In this document: one piece after another, positions 25,417 to 34,554 of the stretch
Position numbering within the stretch: position 1 is the first letter of the stretch
How the letters are laid out: each line of letters opens with the position of its first letter
Assembly (NCBI RefSeq): GCF_024734665.1
Contig: NZ_CP102931.1
Coordinates: 2,664,001 to 2,728,000, forward strand
Length of the DNA: 64,000 nucleotides
Origin: Variovorax paradoxus
GTDB taxonomy: Bacteria > Pseudomonadota > Gammaproteobacteria > Burkholderiales > Burkholderiaceae_C
Reading direction: 5' to 3'
The notes under the pieces: model-generated
Seen by the model: only the letters and a program-made list of their open reading frames with translations
Told to the model about the DNA's origin: nothing
The model's database searches: none
Program-made: the position numbers and the translations under genes

Positions 25417-28400
25417 ATGAATCTCTCAAAATTCTTCATCGACCGGCCGATCTTTGCCGGCGTGCTGTCGCTACTGATGCTGATAGCCGGCCTGATCGCG
25501 CTGCGCGGGTTGCCGATCTCGGAGTACCCGGAAGTCGCGCCACCTTCGGTGGTGGTGCGCGCCACGTACCCCGGCGCCAACCCGAAGGTGATTGCCGAAA
25601 CCGTTGCCACACCGATCGAAGAGCAGATCAACGGCGTCGAGGGCATGCTCTACATGGGCAGCCAGGCAACCACCGACGGCGTGCTGACGCTCACCGTCAC
25701 GTTCCGCCTCGGCACCGATCCCGACAAGGCACAACAACTCGTGCAGAACCGCGTCTCGCAAGCCGAGCCGCGCCTGCCTGAGGAAGTGCGCCGGCTTGGC
25801 ATCACGACCGTCAAGAGCGCGCCTGACCTGACGATGGTGGTCCACCTCGTCTCGCCGAACAACCGCTACGACATCAACTACCTGCGCAACTACGCGGTGC
25901 TGAACGTGAAGGACCCGCTCGCGCGCATCGAAGGCGTGGGCCAGGTCCAGATCTTCGGCGGCGGCGACTACTCGATGCGCGTGTGGCTCGACCCGCAGAA
26001 GGTCGCGCAGCGCGGCCTCTCGGCCAGCGACGTGGTGGCTGCGATCCGTGGCCAGAACGTGCAGGCCGCGGCCGGCGTGGTCGGCGCTTCGCCGGGCCTG
26101 TCGGGCGTGGACATGCAGCTCTCCATCAATGCGCAAGGGCGCCTGCAGAGCGAAGAAGAATTCGGCGACATCATCGTCAAAAGCGGCACCGATGGCGCCG
26201 TGACCCGTCTGCGCGACATCGGCCGCCTCGAAATGGGCGCCGCCGACTACTCGCTGCGTTCGCTGCTGAACAACGACCCGGCCGTCGGCATGGGTGTGTT
26301 CCAGGCGCCGGGCTCCAACGCGCTCGACATCTCGTCGAACGTGCGCAAGACGATGGCCGAGCTCAACAAGAACATGCCCGAGGGCCTGGAATACCGCATC
26401 GCCTATGACCCGACGCAGTTCGTGCGCGCATCGATCGAGTCGGTGATTCACACGCTGCTCGAAGCCATCATGCTGGTGGTGCTCGTGGTGATCCTGTTCC
26501 TGCAGACGTGGCGCGCTTCCATCATTCCGCTGCTGGCCGTGCCGGTGTCGGTGATCGGTACCTTCGCGGTGCTGCACATCCTCGGTTTCTCGATCAACGC
26601 GCTGAGCCTGTTCGGGTTGGTGCTGGCCATCGGCATCGTGGTGGACGACGCCATCGTGGTGGTGGAGAACGTCGAGCGCAACATCGAGGCGGGGCTCACG
26701 CCGCGTGAAGCAACTTACCGTGCGATGCGCGAAGTGTCGGGCCCCATCATCGCGATCGCGCTGGTGCTGGTGGCCGTGTTCGTGCCGCTGGCTTTCATCA
26801 GCGGCCTCACGGGCCAGTTCTACCGCCAGTTCGCGGTGACGATTGCGATCTCGACGGTGATCTCTGCGATCAACTCGCTCACGCTGTCGCCCGCGCTCGC
26901 TGCCTTGCTGCTGCGCGGCCACGACGCCCCCAAGGACGCGCTGACGCGCGGCATGGACAAAGCCTTCGGCTGGCTGTTCCGCGGCTTCAACAAGCTGTTC
27001 CATCGCGGCTCCGAGGCCTACAGCGGCGGCGTGAAGCGCGTGATCTCGCGCAAGGCGCTGATGCTGGCGATCTACGTCGCGCTCATTGCCGTGACCTTCG
27101 GTCTCTTCAAGGCGGTGCCCGGCGGCTTCGTGCCGGCGCAGGACAAGCAATACCTGATTGGTTTTGCCCAACTGCCCGACGGCGCCACGCTCGACCGCAC
27201 GGAAGAGGTGATCACCCGCATGGGCGACATCATGAAGAAGAACCCGAACGTGGAAGACGCCATCGCCTTCCCGGGCCTGTCGATCAACGGCTTCACCAAC
27301 AGCTCGAACTCGGGCATCGTGTTTGCCACGCTCAAGCCCTTCGACCAGCGCAAGCGCCCTGACCAGAGCGGCGGTGCGGTGGCTGGCCAGCTCAACGGAG
27401 CCTTCGCGGGCATCCAGGACGCCTTCATCGTGATGTTCCCGCCGCCGCCGGTGGCGGGCCTGGGCACCACGGGCGGCTTCAAGCTGCAGCTGGAAGACCG
27501 TGCCTCGGTGGGCTATGACCAGATGGACGCTGCAGTGAAGGCCTTCATGGCCAAGGCACAGCAGGCGCCCGAACTGGCCGGCATGTTCACGAGCTGGCAG
27601 GTCAACGTGCCGCAGCTGTACGCCGACATCGACCGCACCAAGGCGCGCCAGCTTGGCGTGCCGGTGACGGACATCTTCGACACCATGCAGATCTACCTCG
27701 GCAGCCTGTATGCGAACGACTTCAACAAGTTCGGCCGCACGTACAGCGTGCGAGTGCAGGCCGATGCGCCTTATCGCGCCCGTGCCGAAGACGTGGGCCT
27801 GCTGAAGGTGCGTTCGACCTCGGGCGAGATGGTGCCGCTGGCCGCGCTGATGAAGGTGAATTCGACCTTCGGCCCGGAACGCGCCATGCGCTACAACGGC
27901 TACTTGGCCGCCGACATCAACGGCGGCCCGGCACCGGGCTACTCGTCGGGCCAGGCGCAGGACGCGATCACCAAGATTGCGGCCGAGACGCTGCCCAAGG
28001 GCGTGAGCTTCGAGTGGACGGAGCTGACGTACCAGGAAATCCTGGCCGGCAACTCCGCCTTCCTGGTGTTCCCGCTGGCCATCTTGCTGGTGTTCCTGGT
28101 GCTGGCCGCTCAGTACGAAAGCCTGACGCTGCCGATCGCGATCATCCTGATCGTGCCTATGGGCATCATGGCCGCGATGGCGGGCGTATGGATATCGGGG
28201 GGTGACAACAACGTCTTCACGCAGATCGGGTTGATCGTGCTGGTGGGGCTGAGTGCGAAGAACGCGATTCTTATCGTGGAGTTCGCACGGGAGCTCGAGT
28301 TCGCCGGCCGCACACCGATACAAGCCGCCATCGAAGCCAGCCGCCTGCGCCTGCGCCCGATTCTGATGACCTCGCTGGCCTTCGTGATGGGCGTGCTGCC

Positions 28401-28686
28401 CCTGGTGCTGTCGACCGGCGCGGGCTCGGAGATGCGCAAGGCCATGGGCGTGGCGGTGTTCGCCGGGATGATCGGCGTGACGGCCTTCGGCCTGTTCCTG
28501 ACGCCGGTGTTCTACGTGCTGCTGCGCCGCCTCGCGGGCAACCGGCCGCTCAAGCTGCATGGCGAAGTGCCGCATGGCGACGACTTCGTGTCGGCCGAGC
28601 ATCCCGCTGCGCCGTCGCACGGTGGTTCGGGCGGTGGCGGCCTGCACCCGGTGCCTGCATCGCCGCGTCCCTCGCATGACGACTGA
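25417..28686 (+). CDS. RND (HAE1) multidrug efflux pump, MexF-like
   Basis: A 1089-residue inner-membrane drug/proton antiporter with 12 helices. The opening MNLSKFFIDRPIFAGVLSLL and long stretches around FLQTWRASIIPL resemble MexF. The proton-relay residues are present: D410 and D411 in GIVVDDAIVVVEN and K948 in GLSAKNAILI. The C-terminus carries an extra Ser/Gly/His-rich tail. GGAG lies 7 nt before the ATG. By resemblance to MexEF/BpeEF it may export chloramphenicol-, quinolone- or trimethoprim-like compounds, but the substrate is inferred. Confidence 0.95.
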   Translation: MNLSKFFIDRPIFAGVLSLLMLIAGLIALRGLPISEYPEVAPPSVVVRATYPGANPKVIAETVATPIEEQINGVEGMLYMGSQATTDGVLTLTVTFRLGTDPDKAQQLVQNRVSQAEPRLPEEVRRLGITTVKSAPDLTMVVHLVSPNNRYDINYLRNYAVLNVKDPLARIEGVGQVQIFGGGDYSMRVWLDPQKVAQRGLSASDVVAAIRGQNVQAAAGVVGASPGLSGVDMQLSINAQGRLQSEEEFGDIIVKSGTDGAVTRLRDIGRLEMGAADYSLRSLLNNDPAVGMGVFQAPGSNALDISSNVRKTMAELNKNMPEGLEYRIAYDPTQFVRASIESVIHTLLEAIMLVVLVVILFLQTWRASIIPLLAVPVSVIGTFAVLHILGFSINALSLFGLVLAIGIVVDDAIVVVENVERNIEAGLTPREATYRAMREVSGPIIAIALVLVAVFVPLAFISGLTGQFYRQFAVTIAISTVISAINSLTLSPALAALLLRGHDAPKDALTRGMDKAFGWLFRGFNKLFHRGSEAYSGGVKRVISRKALMLAIYVALIAVTFGLFKAVPGGFVPAQDKQYLIGFAQLPDGATLDRTEEVITRMGDIMKKNPNVEDAIAFPGLSINGFTNSSNSGIVFATLKPFDQRKRPDQSGGAVAGQLNGAFAGIQDAFIVMFPPPPVAGLGTTGGFKLQLEDRASVGYDQMDAAVKAFMAKAQQAPELAGMFTSWQVNVPQLYADIDRTKARQLGVPVTDIFDTMQIYLGSLYANDFNKFGRTYSVRVQADAPYRARAEDVGLLKVRSTSGEMVPLAALMKVNSTFGPERAMRYNGYLAADINGGPAPGYSSGQAQDAITKIAAETLPKGVSFEWTELTYQEILAGNSAFLVFPLAILLVFLVLAAQYESLTLPIAIILIVPMGIMAAMAGVWISGGDNNVFTQIGLIVLVGLSAKNAILIVEFARELEFAGRTPIQAAIEASRLRLRPILMTSLAFVMGVLPLVLSTGAGSEMRKAMGVAVFAGMIGVTAFGLFLTPVFYVLLRRLAGNRPLKLHGEVPHGDDFVSAEHPAAPSHGGSGGGGLHPVPASPRPSHDD

Positions 28687-28710
28687 TCAATAAGAAAGAG
28701 AAAGCTCATC

Positions 28711-30192
28711 ATGAAATTCTCAGTTCAACCGCTGGTGAAGCCTCTTCGTAGCGCCTTGCTGCCGCTGATGGCTGCCCTGGTGCTGGCCGGCTGTGCCACC
28801 GTGCCTTCGGGCCTGCCCGAGATCACGACCACGGCGCAGTTCAAGGAACAAGGGCCGACGCCGCCCGCCGGCTTCACGCGCGCCGTGCCTTCCGAGGCAC
28901 AGGCACGCGGCGCCTGGTGGCTGGCGTTCAACGACCCGACGCTGAATGCGCTGGTCGAGAAGGCGGACGTCAGCAACAACAACATCCAGGCCGCAGCCGC
29001 GCGGCTGGCCGAGGCCCGCGCGCTGGCACGCAGCGCCAACGCCGACCGCCTGCCGCAGATCGGCCTGAGCGCCGGTGCCAATCGCGGCGCCGGCCTGGAC
29101 AAGGCCACGGCCAGCACCACGCCGGCCACGATGACCAACATCGGTGCCACGTTCTCGTACGAAGTCGACCTGTTCGGCCGCCTCTCGGGCGCCAGCAATG
29201 CGGCCAAGCTCGACGCGACCGGTCGCGAGGCGCTGCTGCAAAGCACCCGGCTCGCGGTGCAGGCCGAAGTGGCGCAGACCTACCTGCAGCTGCGCGCGCT
29301 CGATGCCGAACGTGCGCTGGTGCGCGAGCAGGTCGAGGCCTACCGCGACACGCTGCGCCTGTCGCAGCGCCGCGAACAGGCCGGCGACATCGCCGAGCTC
29401 GACGTGGCGCGCGTGCAGACCGAGGTGTCGTCGACCGAATCGGACGCGCTTGCGCTCGACCGTCAGCGCGCCCAGGTGGAGCATGCGCTCGCGGTGCTGG
29501 TGGGCGATTCGGCTTCGAGCTTCGGCCTGCGCAGCGACGAGTGGTCGACCGCCTTGCCGTCGATCCCGCCGGGCGTGCCGGCCACGGTGCTCACGCGCCG
29601 GCCCGACGTGTCAGCGGCGCAGAACGCGGTGCTTGCCGCGCAGGCCCGTGTCGGCGTGGCACAGGCCGCGTGGTTCCCGGACATCTCGCTGACCGGCGCC
29701 GCCGGCTACGCCTCGCCCGAAGTCGGCGACCTCTTCAAGTGGTCGGCGCGTTCGTGGGGCGTGGGCGCGCTGCTGTCGCTGCCGATCTTCGACGGCGGCC
29801 GCCGCGAGGCCGGTGTGCAGGGCGCCAATGCCCAGCTCGACGGCGCTCTGGCCAGCTACCGCACGCAGGTGCTGGTCGCGTTCCAGGAGGTCGAAGACCA
29901 GTTGGCCGCCATCCGCATCCTGCAGGAGCAATCGGTGGTGCAGGCGCAGGCCGTGACCTCGGCCCAGCGCGCCACCAGCCTGTCGGACACGCGCTATCGC
30001 AACGGCTACATCAGCCAGCTCGACCTGCTCGACGCACGTCGCAGCGAACTGCGCAACCGGCGGCAGGCGCTGCAGGTGAAGTCGGCGCAGTACCAGGCGG
30101 CCGTGGGGCTGATTCGCGCCATCGGCGGCGGCTGGGAAGCACCGGCGCCCGTGGCGGCTGCCGGTGCGCAGACCAAGGTGGCCGCGCGCTGA
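28711..30192 (+). CDS. RND efflux outer-membrane lipoprotein channel, OprN/OprM-like
   Basis: A 493-residue outer-membrane factor of the NodT/TolC family. The lipoprotein signal ends in the lipobox LAGC with the lipidated Cys near residue 28. The two repeated OEP halves are seen, with ARWWLAFNDPTLNALV-like opening, VDLFGRLSGA and SLPIFDGGRREA. It completes the three-part pump 24 nt after the pump gene. A GAGAAAG ribosome site precedes the ATG. Confidence 0.93.
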   Translation: MKFSVQPLVKPLRSALLPLMAALVLAGCATVPSGLPEITTTAQFKEQGPTPPAGFTRAVPSEAQARGAWWLAFNDPTLNALVEKADVSNNNIQAAAARLAEARALARSANADRLPQIGLSAGANRGAGLDKATASTTPATMTNIGATFSYEVDLFGRLSGASNAAKLDATGREALLQSTRLAVQAEVAQTYLQLRALDAERALVREQVEAYRDTLRLSQRREQAGDIAELDVARVQTEVSSTESDALALDRQRAQVEHALAVLVGDSASSFGLRSDEWSTALPSIPPGVPATVLTRRPDVSAAQNAVLAAQARVGVAQAAWFPDISLTGAAGYASPEVGDLFKWSARSWGVGALLSLPIFDGGRREAGVQGANAQLDGALASYRTQVLVAFQEVEDQLAAIRILQEQSVVQAQAVTSAQRATSLSDTRYRNGYISQLDLLDARRSELRNRRQALQVKSAQYQAAVGLIRAIGGGWEAPAPVAAAGAQTKVAAR

Positions 30193-30260
30193 ACGACGAC
30201 GGCACGGAATCGAAATTGACAGCCTGAACGCCGCAAGGCGGTCTTTGCGCCGTCGTGGGC

Positions 30261-30491
30261 TCAGTCGGTTTTGCCGGCTGAATTCGCGGCGGCGCTTATT
30301 TTTTGCAGCTCCGCCGCGCCCATGGCCAGGGCGCTGGAATAGCTGGCCTGCGGCCTGGCCGCCGTCCGGTAGACCCGGTAGTCGAGGGTCTCGGAGGCTT
30401 CGTCGCTATGGCGGGCTTCGAGCAGGGTCCAGAAGAACTGGCCCGGTTCGCGTTCCTCGACTGTGAGAGCCAAATCGTTCAAGGCTGGCAT
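30261..30491 (-). CDS. Small hypothetical protein
   Basis: A 76-residue protein beginning MPALNDLALTVEEREPGQFF, with a WTLLEA core and an Ala/Ser-rich C-terminus. The start ATG at 30491 is chosen because upstream codons in the same frame look like the leader of cobQ read backwards. It resembles small betaproteobacterial proteins of unknown function with a WxLLE core, but no function can be given. It is convergent with the efflux operon and divergent from cobQ. Confidence 0.6.
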   Translation of the reverse strand: MPALNDLALTVEEREPGQFFWTLLEARHSDEASETLDYRVYRTAARPQASYSSALAMGAAELQKISAAANSAGKTD

Positions 30492-30666
30492 GGGTACCTG
30501 GGGTGCAGTGCGATGTGTGATGTCGGGTGTACGCAAGAACGGGACTGTTGGATTCACCGGATGCGTTTGCAACGCCTCAGGTGTGAAAAATGTCTCATTT
30601 CGTCGGCCTGGTTCTGTCTCGCTCGGTCTTTTTCGGGCCGGCGCGGTGCTCAACGACAATCCGCCG

Positions 30667-32127
30667 ATGAGTTCAAAGGCGAAAAGCGGGCCGGCGCGGT
30701 GCGTCATGGTTCTGGGCACCACCAGCGGCGCCGGCAAGAGCTGGCTGGCCACGGCGCTGTGCCGCTGGTATGCGCGGCAAGGCCTGAAAGTGGCGCCCTT
30801 CAAGGCGCAGAACATGAGCAACAACGCTCGCGTGGTCGATGGCGGCGAAATCGGCAGCGCTCAGTATTTCCAGGCCCTGGCCGCGAATGCGCTGCCCGAC
30901 GTGCGCATGAACCCGCTGCTGCTCAAGCCCGAGCGCGACACCCACAGCCAGGTGGTGCTGATGGGGCAGGTGAGCGAAGAGCTCTCGGCCTTGCCCTGGC
31001 GCGGCCGCAGCGAGCGCGTCTGGCCGCCGATCGCGCAGGCGCTCGACGAATTGCGCAATGAGAACGACGTGGTCGTGATCGAAGGCGCTGGCTCGCCGGC
31101 CGAAATCAACCTGATGGCCAGCGACATCGTCAACATGCGCATCGCCCGGCATGCTCAGGCGCGCTGCCTGCTGGCGACCGACATCGACCGTGGCGGCGCT
31201 TTCGCCCATCTGTACGGCACCTGGGCGCTGCTGCCCGAGGCCGACCGCGCGCTGCTGCGCGGCTTCGTGCTCAACAAGTTCCGTGGCGATGCCTCGTTGC
31301 TCGCGCCCGCGCCGCAGCAACTGCAGGAGCTGACCGGCGTGCCCACCGTGGCCACGCTGCCGATGTGGTGGCAGCACGGCCTGCCCGAGGAAGACGGCGT
31401 GTTCGATGACCGCAGCCGCGCCAGCGGCACTGTCACCCGCACGGTGGCAGTGGTGGCATATCCGCGCATCAGCAACCTCGACGAATTCCAGGCGCTGAAG
31501 AACGTGCCCGGTGTGCGGCTGGTCTGGGCCCGCACGCCGGCCGACGTGGCGGGCACCGACTGGATCGTGCTGCCCGGCTCCAAGCACACCAGCGGCGACT
31601 TGGCCTGGCTGCGCGCGCAGGGGCTGGACCGCGCCGTGGCCGCGCATGCCGAACGCGGCGGCGCGGTGCTGGGCATCTGCGGCGGGCTGCAGATGCTGGG
31701 CGAGGCGCTTGTCGATCCGCACGGCATCGACGGCAATGCGCCGGGGCTTGGCCTGCTGCCGCTGGTGACGGTGTTCGCGCGCGAGAAGACGGTGCAGCAT
31801 CGCGCTGCGACCTTCGGCGAGCTGACCGGCACTTGGGGCCCGCTGTCGGGCGTGCCCGTTGCCGGCTACGAAATTCACCACGGCCAGACCGCCGCGCACC
31901 CGCAGATGGCGCAAGACGGCCAAGCGGTGATGCCCGACGGGCTGGCCTGGCAGAACGCGCGCGGCAACGTGCTCGGCATCTACCTTCACGGCCTGTTCGA
32001 AGACCCCGGCACGCTGCATGCATTGTTCGGCGCCTCTGTGCCCACGCTGGACGCTACCTTCGACGGCCTGGCCGATTTCATCGACACCCATTTCGACGCC
32101 GGCGTACTCGCCGGACTGATTGCATGA
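30667..32127 (+). CDS. cobQ: Cobyric acid synthase
   Basis: A 486-residue amidotransferase of the CobQ/CbiP family. The ATPase domain has GTTSGAGKS at 17-25 followed by PFKAQNMSNNARV. The glutaminase domain has GICGGLQMLG with C338 as nucleophile and a late YEIHHGQT. It amidates carboxylates b, d, e and g of adenosylcobyrinate a,c-diamide. It opens the second B12 block, and its stop overlaps the cobT start as ATGA. No cobalamin riboswitch was found in the 175 nt upstream. Confidence 0.95.
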   Translation: MSSKAKSGPARCVMVLGTTSGAGKSWLATALCRWYARQGLKVAPFKAQNMSNNARVVDGGEIGSAQYFQALAANALPDVRMNPLLLKPERDTHSQVVLMGQVSEELSALPWRGRSERVWPPIAQALDELRNENDVVVIEGAGSPAEINLMASDIVNMRIARHAQARCLLATDIDRGGAFAHLYGTWALLPEADRALLRGFVLNKFRGDASLLAPAPQQLQELTGVPTVATLPMWWQHGLPEEDGVFDDRSRASGTVTRTVAVVAYPRISNLDEFQALKNVPGVRLVWARTPADVAGTDWIVLPGSKHTSGDLAWLRAQGLDRAVAAHAERGGAVLGICGGLQMLGEALVDPHGIDGNAPGLGLLPLVTVFAREKTVQHRAATFGELTGTWGPLSGVPVAGYEIHHGQTAAHPQMAQDGQAVMPDGLAWQNARGNVLGIYLHGLFEDPGTLHALFGASVPTLDATFDGLADFIDTHFDAGVLAGLIA

Positions 32128-33164
32128 CCGAGACCATCCCCACCATTTCCGACATCACTGACGCCTCGCTCGCAGTCCGCCTGCACAGCGCAATCGACAA
32201 CAAGACCAAGCCGCTCGGCGCGCTGGGCCGGCTCGAAGCACTGGCCTTGCGCATCGGCAGCATCCTGGGCACCGAGAACCCTGTGCTCGAAGCGCCGCAG
32301 ATGCTGGTCTGCGCGGGCGACCACGGGCTGGCTGCGCGCGGCGTCTCCGCGTTTCCCAGCGACGTGACATGGCAGATGGTCGAGAACTTCCTCGCCGGCG
32401 GCGCGGCCGTGAGCGTGCTCGCGCGGCAGCACGGGCTGGCGCTGACGGTGGTCGATTGCGGCGTGCGGCGCGACTTCCAGCCCCGCCCGGGGCTGGTGTC
32501 GCGCCGCATTGCCGAGGGCACGGCCGACGCTTCTACGGGCCCAGCCATGACGCCCGCGCAGTGCACACAGGCCATCGTCAACGGGCGCGAGGTGGTGCGT
32601 GCGCTGCCGGGCAATGCGTTGCTGCTCGGCGAAATGGGCATCGGCAACAGCTCGTCTGCTGCGCTGCTACTGTCCCGGCTGGGCGGGCTGGACATCGACG
32701 TCTGCATTGGCGTCGGCACGGGCCTCGACGCGGCGGGGCTGGCGCGCAAGCGCGAGGTGCTGCGGCAGGTGCTTGCGTTGCACGCGGGGGCGACGGCGCC
32801 GCTGGACGCGCTGGCGGCTTTCGGTGGTTTCGAGATCGCCACGCTGGTCGGCGCGGTGCTTCAGGCTGCCGAGGAGCGGCGCGTGATCGTGGTGGATGGC
32901 TTCATCGCCAGCGCGGCGGTGCTGGTGGCACAGGCGCTGCAGCCCTGCGTGGTGCAGCGCTGCGTGGCCGCGCACTGCTCGGCCGAACCCGGGCATCTGC
33001 TGCTGCTGGAGCGGCTGGGGCTGGACCCGCTGCTGAACCTCGAACTGCGCCTGGGTGAGGGCTCGGGTGGTGCGCTGGCCTGGCCGCTGCTCGAATCGGC
33101 CTGCCGCATCCTGCGCGAGATGGCGAGCTTCGAGTCGGCCGGCGTGTCGCGCAAGGACACCTGA
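32124..33164 (+). CDS. cobT: Nicotinate-nucleotide-dimethylbenzimidazole phosphoribosyltransferase
   Basis: A 346-residue CobT. Typical segments are KPLGALGRLE near 30, CAGDHGLAARGVSAFPS, GEMGIGNSSSAA, and the catalytic LGEGSGGALA with E312. It makes alpha-ribazole phosphate from dimethylbenzimidazole (the BluB product) and nicotinate mononucleotide. The start is set by the 4-nt overlap with cobQ. cobS follows after 5 nt. Confidence 0.95.
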   Translation: MTETIPTISDITDASLAVRLHSAIDNKTKPLGALGRLEALALRIGSILGTENPVLEAPQMLVCAGDHGLAARGVSAFPSDVTWQMVENFLAGGAAVSVLARQHGLALTVVDCGVRRDFQPRPGLVSRRIAEGTADASTGPAMTPAQCTQAIVNGREVVRALPGNALLLGEMGIGNSSSAALLLSRLGGLDIDVCIGVGTGLDAAGLARKREVLRQVLALHAGATAPLDALAAFGGFEIATLVGAVLQAAEERRVIVVDGFIASAAVLVAQALQPCVVQRCVAAHCSAEPGHLLLLERLGLDPLLNLELRLGEGSGGALAWPLLESACRILREMASFESAGVSRKDT

Positions 33165-33169
33165 AGCGG

Positions 33170-33964
33170 ATGAACGGCATTCGCCACTTCCTGCTCGCGC
33201 TGCAGTTCTTCACGCGCGTGCCGGTGACGGGACCGCTGGCCGCATGGGTCGGCTTCAGCCCGCAGATGCTGCGCGCGAGTGCGGCGCATCTGCCCGGCAT
33301 CGGATGGCTGGTGGGCGGGGTGGCGGCGCTTGTGTTCGTGGGCGTAGGCATGGGGCTGCCCGGCGTCGCTGGCGCGCTGGCCGCTGCCTTGCTGAGCACC
33401 GTCGCCACGGTGATGCTGACCGGCGCCTTCCATGAAGACGGACTGGCCGACGTGGCCGATGGCCTGGGCGGTTCGGCCGACCGGGACCGGGCGCTGGAGA
33501 TCATGAAGGACTCGCGCATCGGCGCCTTCGGTGCGATTGCGCTGGTGCTGGCGCTGGGCCTGAAGTGCGCGCTGCTCGCCGTGCTGGCCGGGCGTGGCCT
33601 GCAGACCGTGGCCATTGCCATCGTCGGCGCGCACGTGCTGTCGCGGCTGATGCCGCTGTTCCTGATCCGCTGGCTGCCGTATGTGGGCGATAGCGGGGCG
33701 AGCAAGGCAAAGCCGCTGGCGGATGCGATCAGCGGTGGTGCGCTGGTGACTGCGCTGGTGTGGACGGTTCCGGCGGTGGCGCTGCTGCTGTGTGCGCATG
33801 ACGCGGCGCACGTTGGGGCGGCCGTGCTTGCGGCCGTTCTTGCCGCGGGCTGGATGGCGAGACTGTTTCTTCGGCGGCTGCAAGGCTTTACCGGCGATGG
33901 CTTGGGCGCGACCCAGCAGGTCTGCGAGTTGGCGATCTACCTCGCGCTGGCGTGGCGTGCATGA
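33170..33964 (+). CDS. cobS: Adenosylcobinamide-GDP ribazoletransferase
   Basis: A 264-residue polytopic membrane protein. The opening ALQFFTRVPV and the Mg-binding FHEDGLADVADGLGGS are diagnostic of CobS (cobalamin-5'-phosphate synthase). MKDSRIGAFGA follows. It joins the activated lower ligand to adenosylcobinamide-GDP in the inner membrane. It overlaps the next gene by 4 nt. Confidence 0.95.
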   Translation: MNGIRHFLLALQFFTRVPVTGPLAAWVGFSPQMLRASAAHLPGIGWLVGGVAALVFVGVGMGLPGVAGALAAALLSTVATVMLTGAFHEDGLADVADGLGGSADRDRALEIMKDSRIGAFGAIALVLALGLKCALLAVLAGRGLQTVAIAIVGAHVLSRLMPLFLIRWLPYVGDSGASKAKPLADAISGGALVTALVWTVPAVALLLCAHDAAHVGAAVLAAVLAAGWMARLFLRRLQGFTGDGLGATQQVCELAIYLALAWRA

Positions 33965-34533
33965 GCACGAGCCGAAACCTCTGGCTCCAGCGCCATGCGC
34001 CCGTGGTGGCCGAGGCTGGCCTTTGCTACGGCGCCACGGACCTCGAAGCCCATGCGGACGCCACGCTCGCCGCCGCGCAGCGCATCGCGCCTTTGCTGCC
34101 TGCGGACATCACGTTGATCAGCTCGCCGCTGCGGCGCTGCGCCAGACTGGCCGATGCCATCGCTGCATTGCGGCCCGATCTCCGGGTACAGCGCGACGCC
34201 CGGCTCGCTGAAATGAATTTCGGCGGCTGGGAAGGGCGGCCGTGGTCCGCCATTCCGCGCGAGGACTTCGAGGCCTGGACCGGTAACTTCGCCGACGCGC
34301 CCGCGGGCGGCCATGGCGAAAGCGTGCGCGCCTTCATGCAGCGCGTGGCCGCCGCGTACGACGAATGGCTGCTGAGCGAGGGCGACGCGCTGTGGGTCAC
34401 GCACGCTGGCGTGCTGCGCGCGATGACGCTGCTGCACCGGGGTGTGCGCTGTCCCGCAGCTGCTGCCGATTGGCCTGCCGGCGAGATTGCATTCGGCAGC
34501 TGGCTGACTTTCGACAATTCGCCCGTCATCTGA
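33961..34533 (+). CDS. cobC: Alpha-ribazole phosphatase-like histidine phosphatase
   Basis: A 190-residue protein of the phosphoglycerate-mutase-like histidine phosphatase family. The catalytic motif is LQRHAPV with H12 (RHA in place of the common RHG). It also has SSPLRRCARLA, EMNFGGWEG and VTHAGVLRA, which carry the second His. In this operon position it most likely removes the phosphate of alpha-ribazole-P or cobalamin-5'-P. The start overlapping the cobS stop is preferred to an ATG three codons earlier. Confidence 0.9.
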   Translation: MSTSRNLWLQRHAPVVAEAGLCYGATDLEAHADATLAAAQRIAPLLPADITLISSPLRRCARLADAIAALRPDLRVQRDARLAEMNFGGWEGRPWSAIPREDFEAWTGNFADAPAGGHGESVRAFMQRVAAAYDEWLLSEGDALWVTHAGVLRAMTLLHRGVRCPAAAADWPAGEIAFGSWLTFDNSPVI

Positions 34534-34554
34534 CAGGCGACCTGGTCAGTCAGC

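Noticed and set aside
25471..28677. Open frame of 1068 codons on the minus strand opposite the RND pump
   Set aside because: It has the same cause; its composition is biased to Arg, His and Gln, and the plus strand encodes an intact MexF-like pump.
30492..30666. Second cobalamin riboswitch upstream of cobQ
   Set aside because: No B12 box and no CCCCCGCAAC core were found in this gap.
30494..30824. Longer form of the small minus-strand protein at 30261-30491
   Set aside because: The extension runs over the cobQ start and has no family-like composition; the internal ATG at 30491 gives a sensible small protein.
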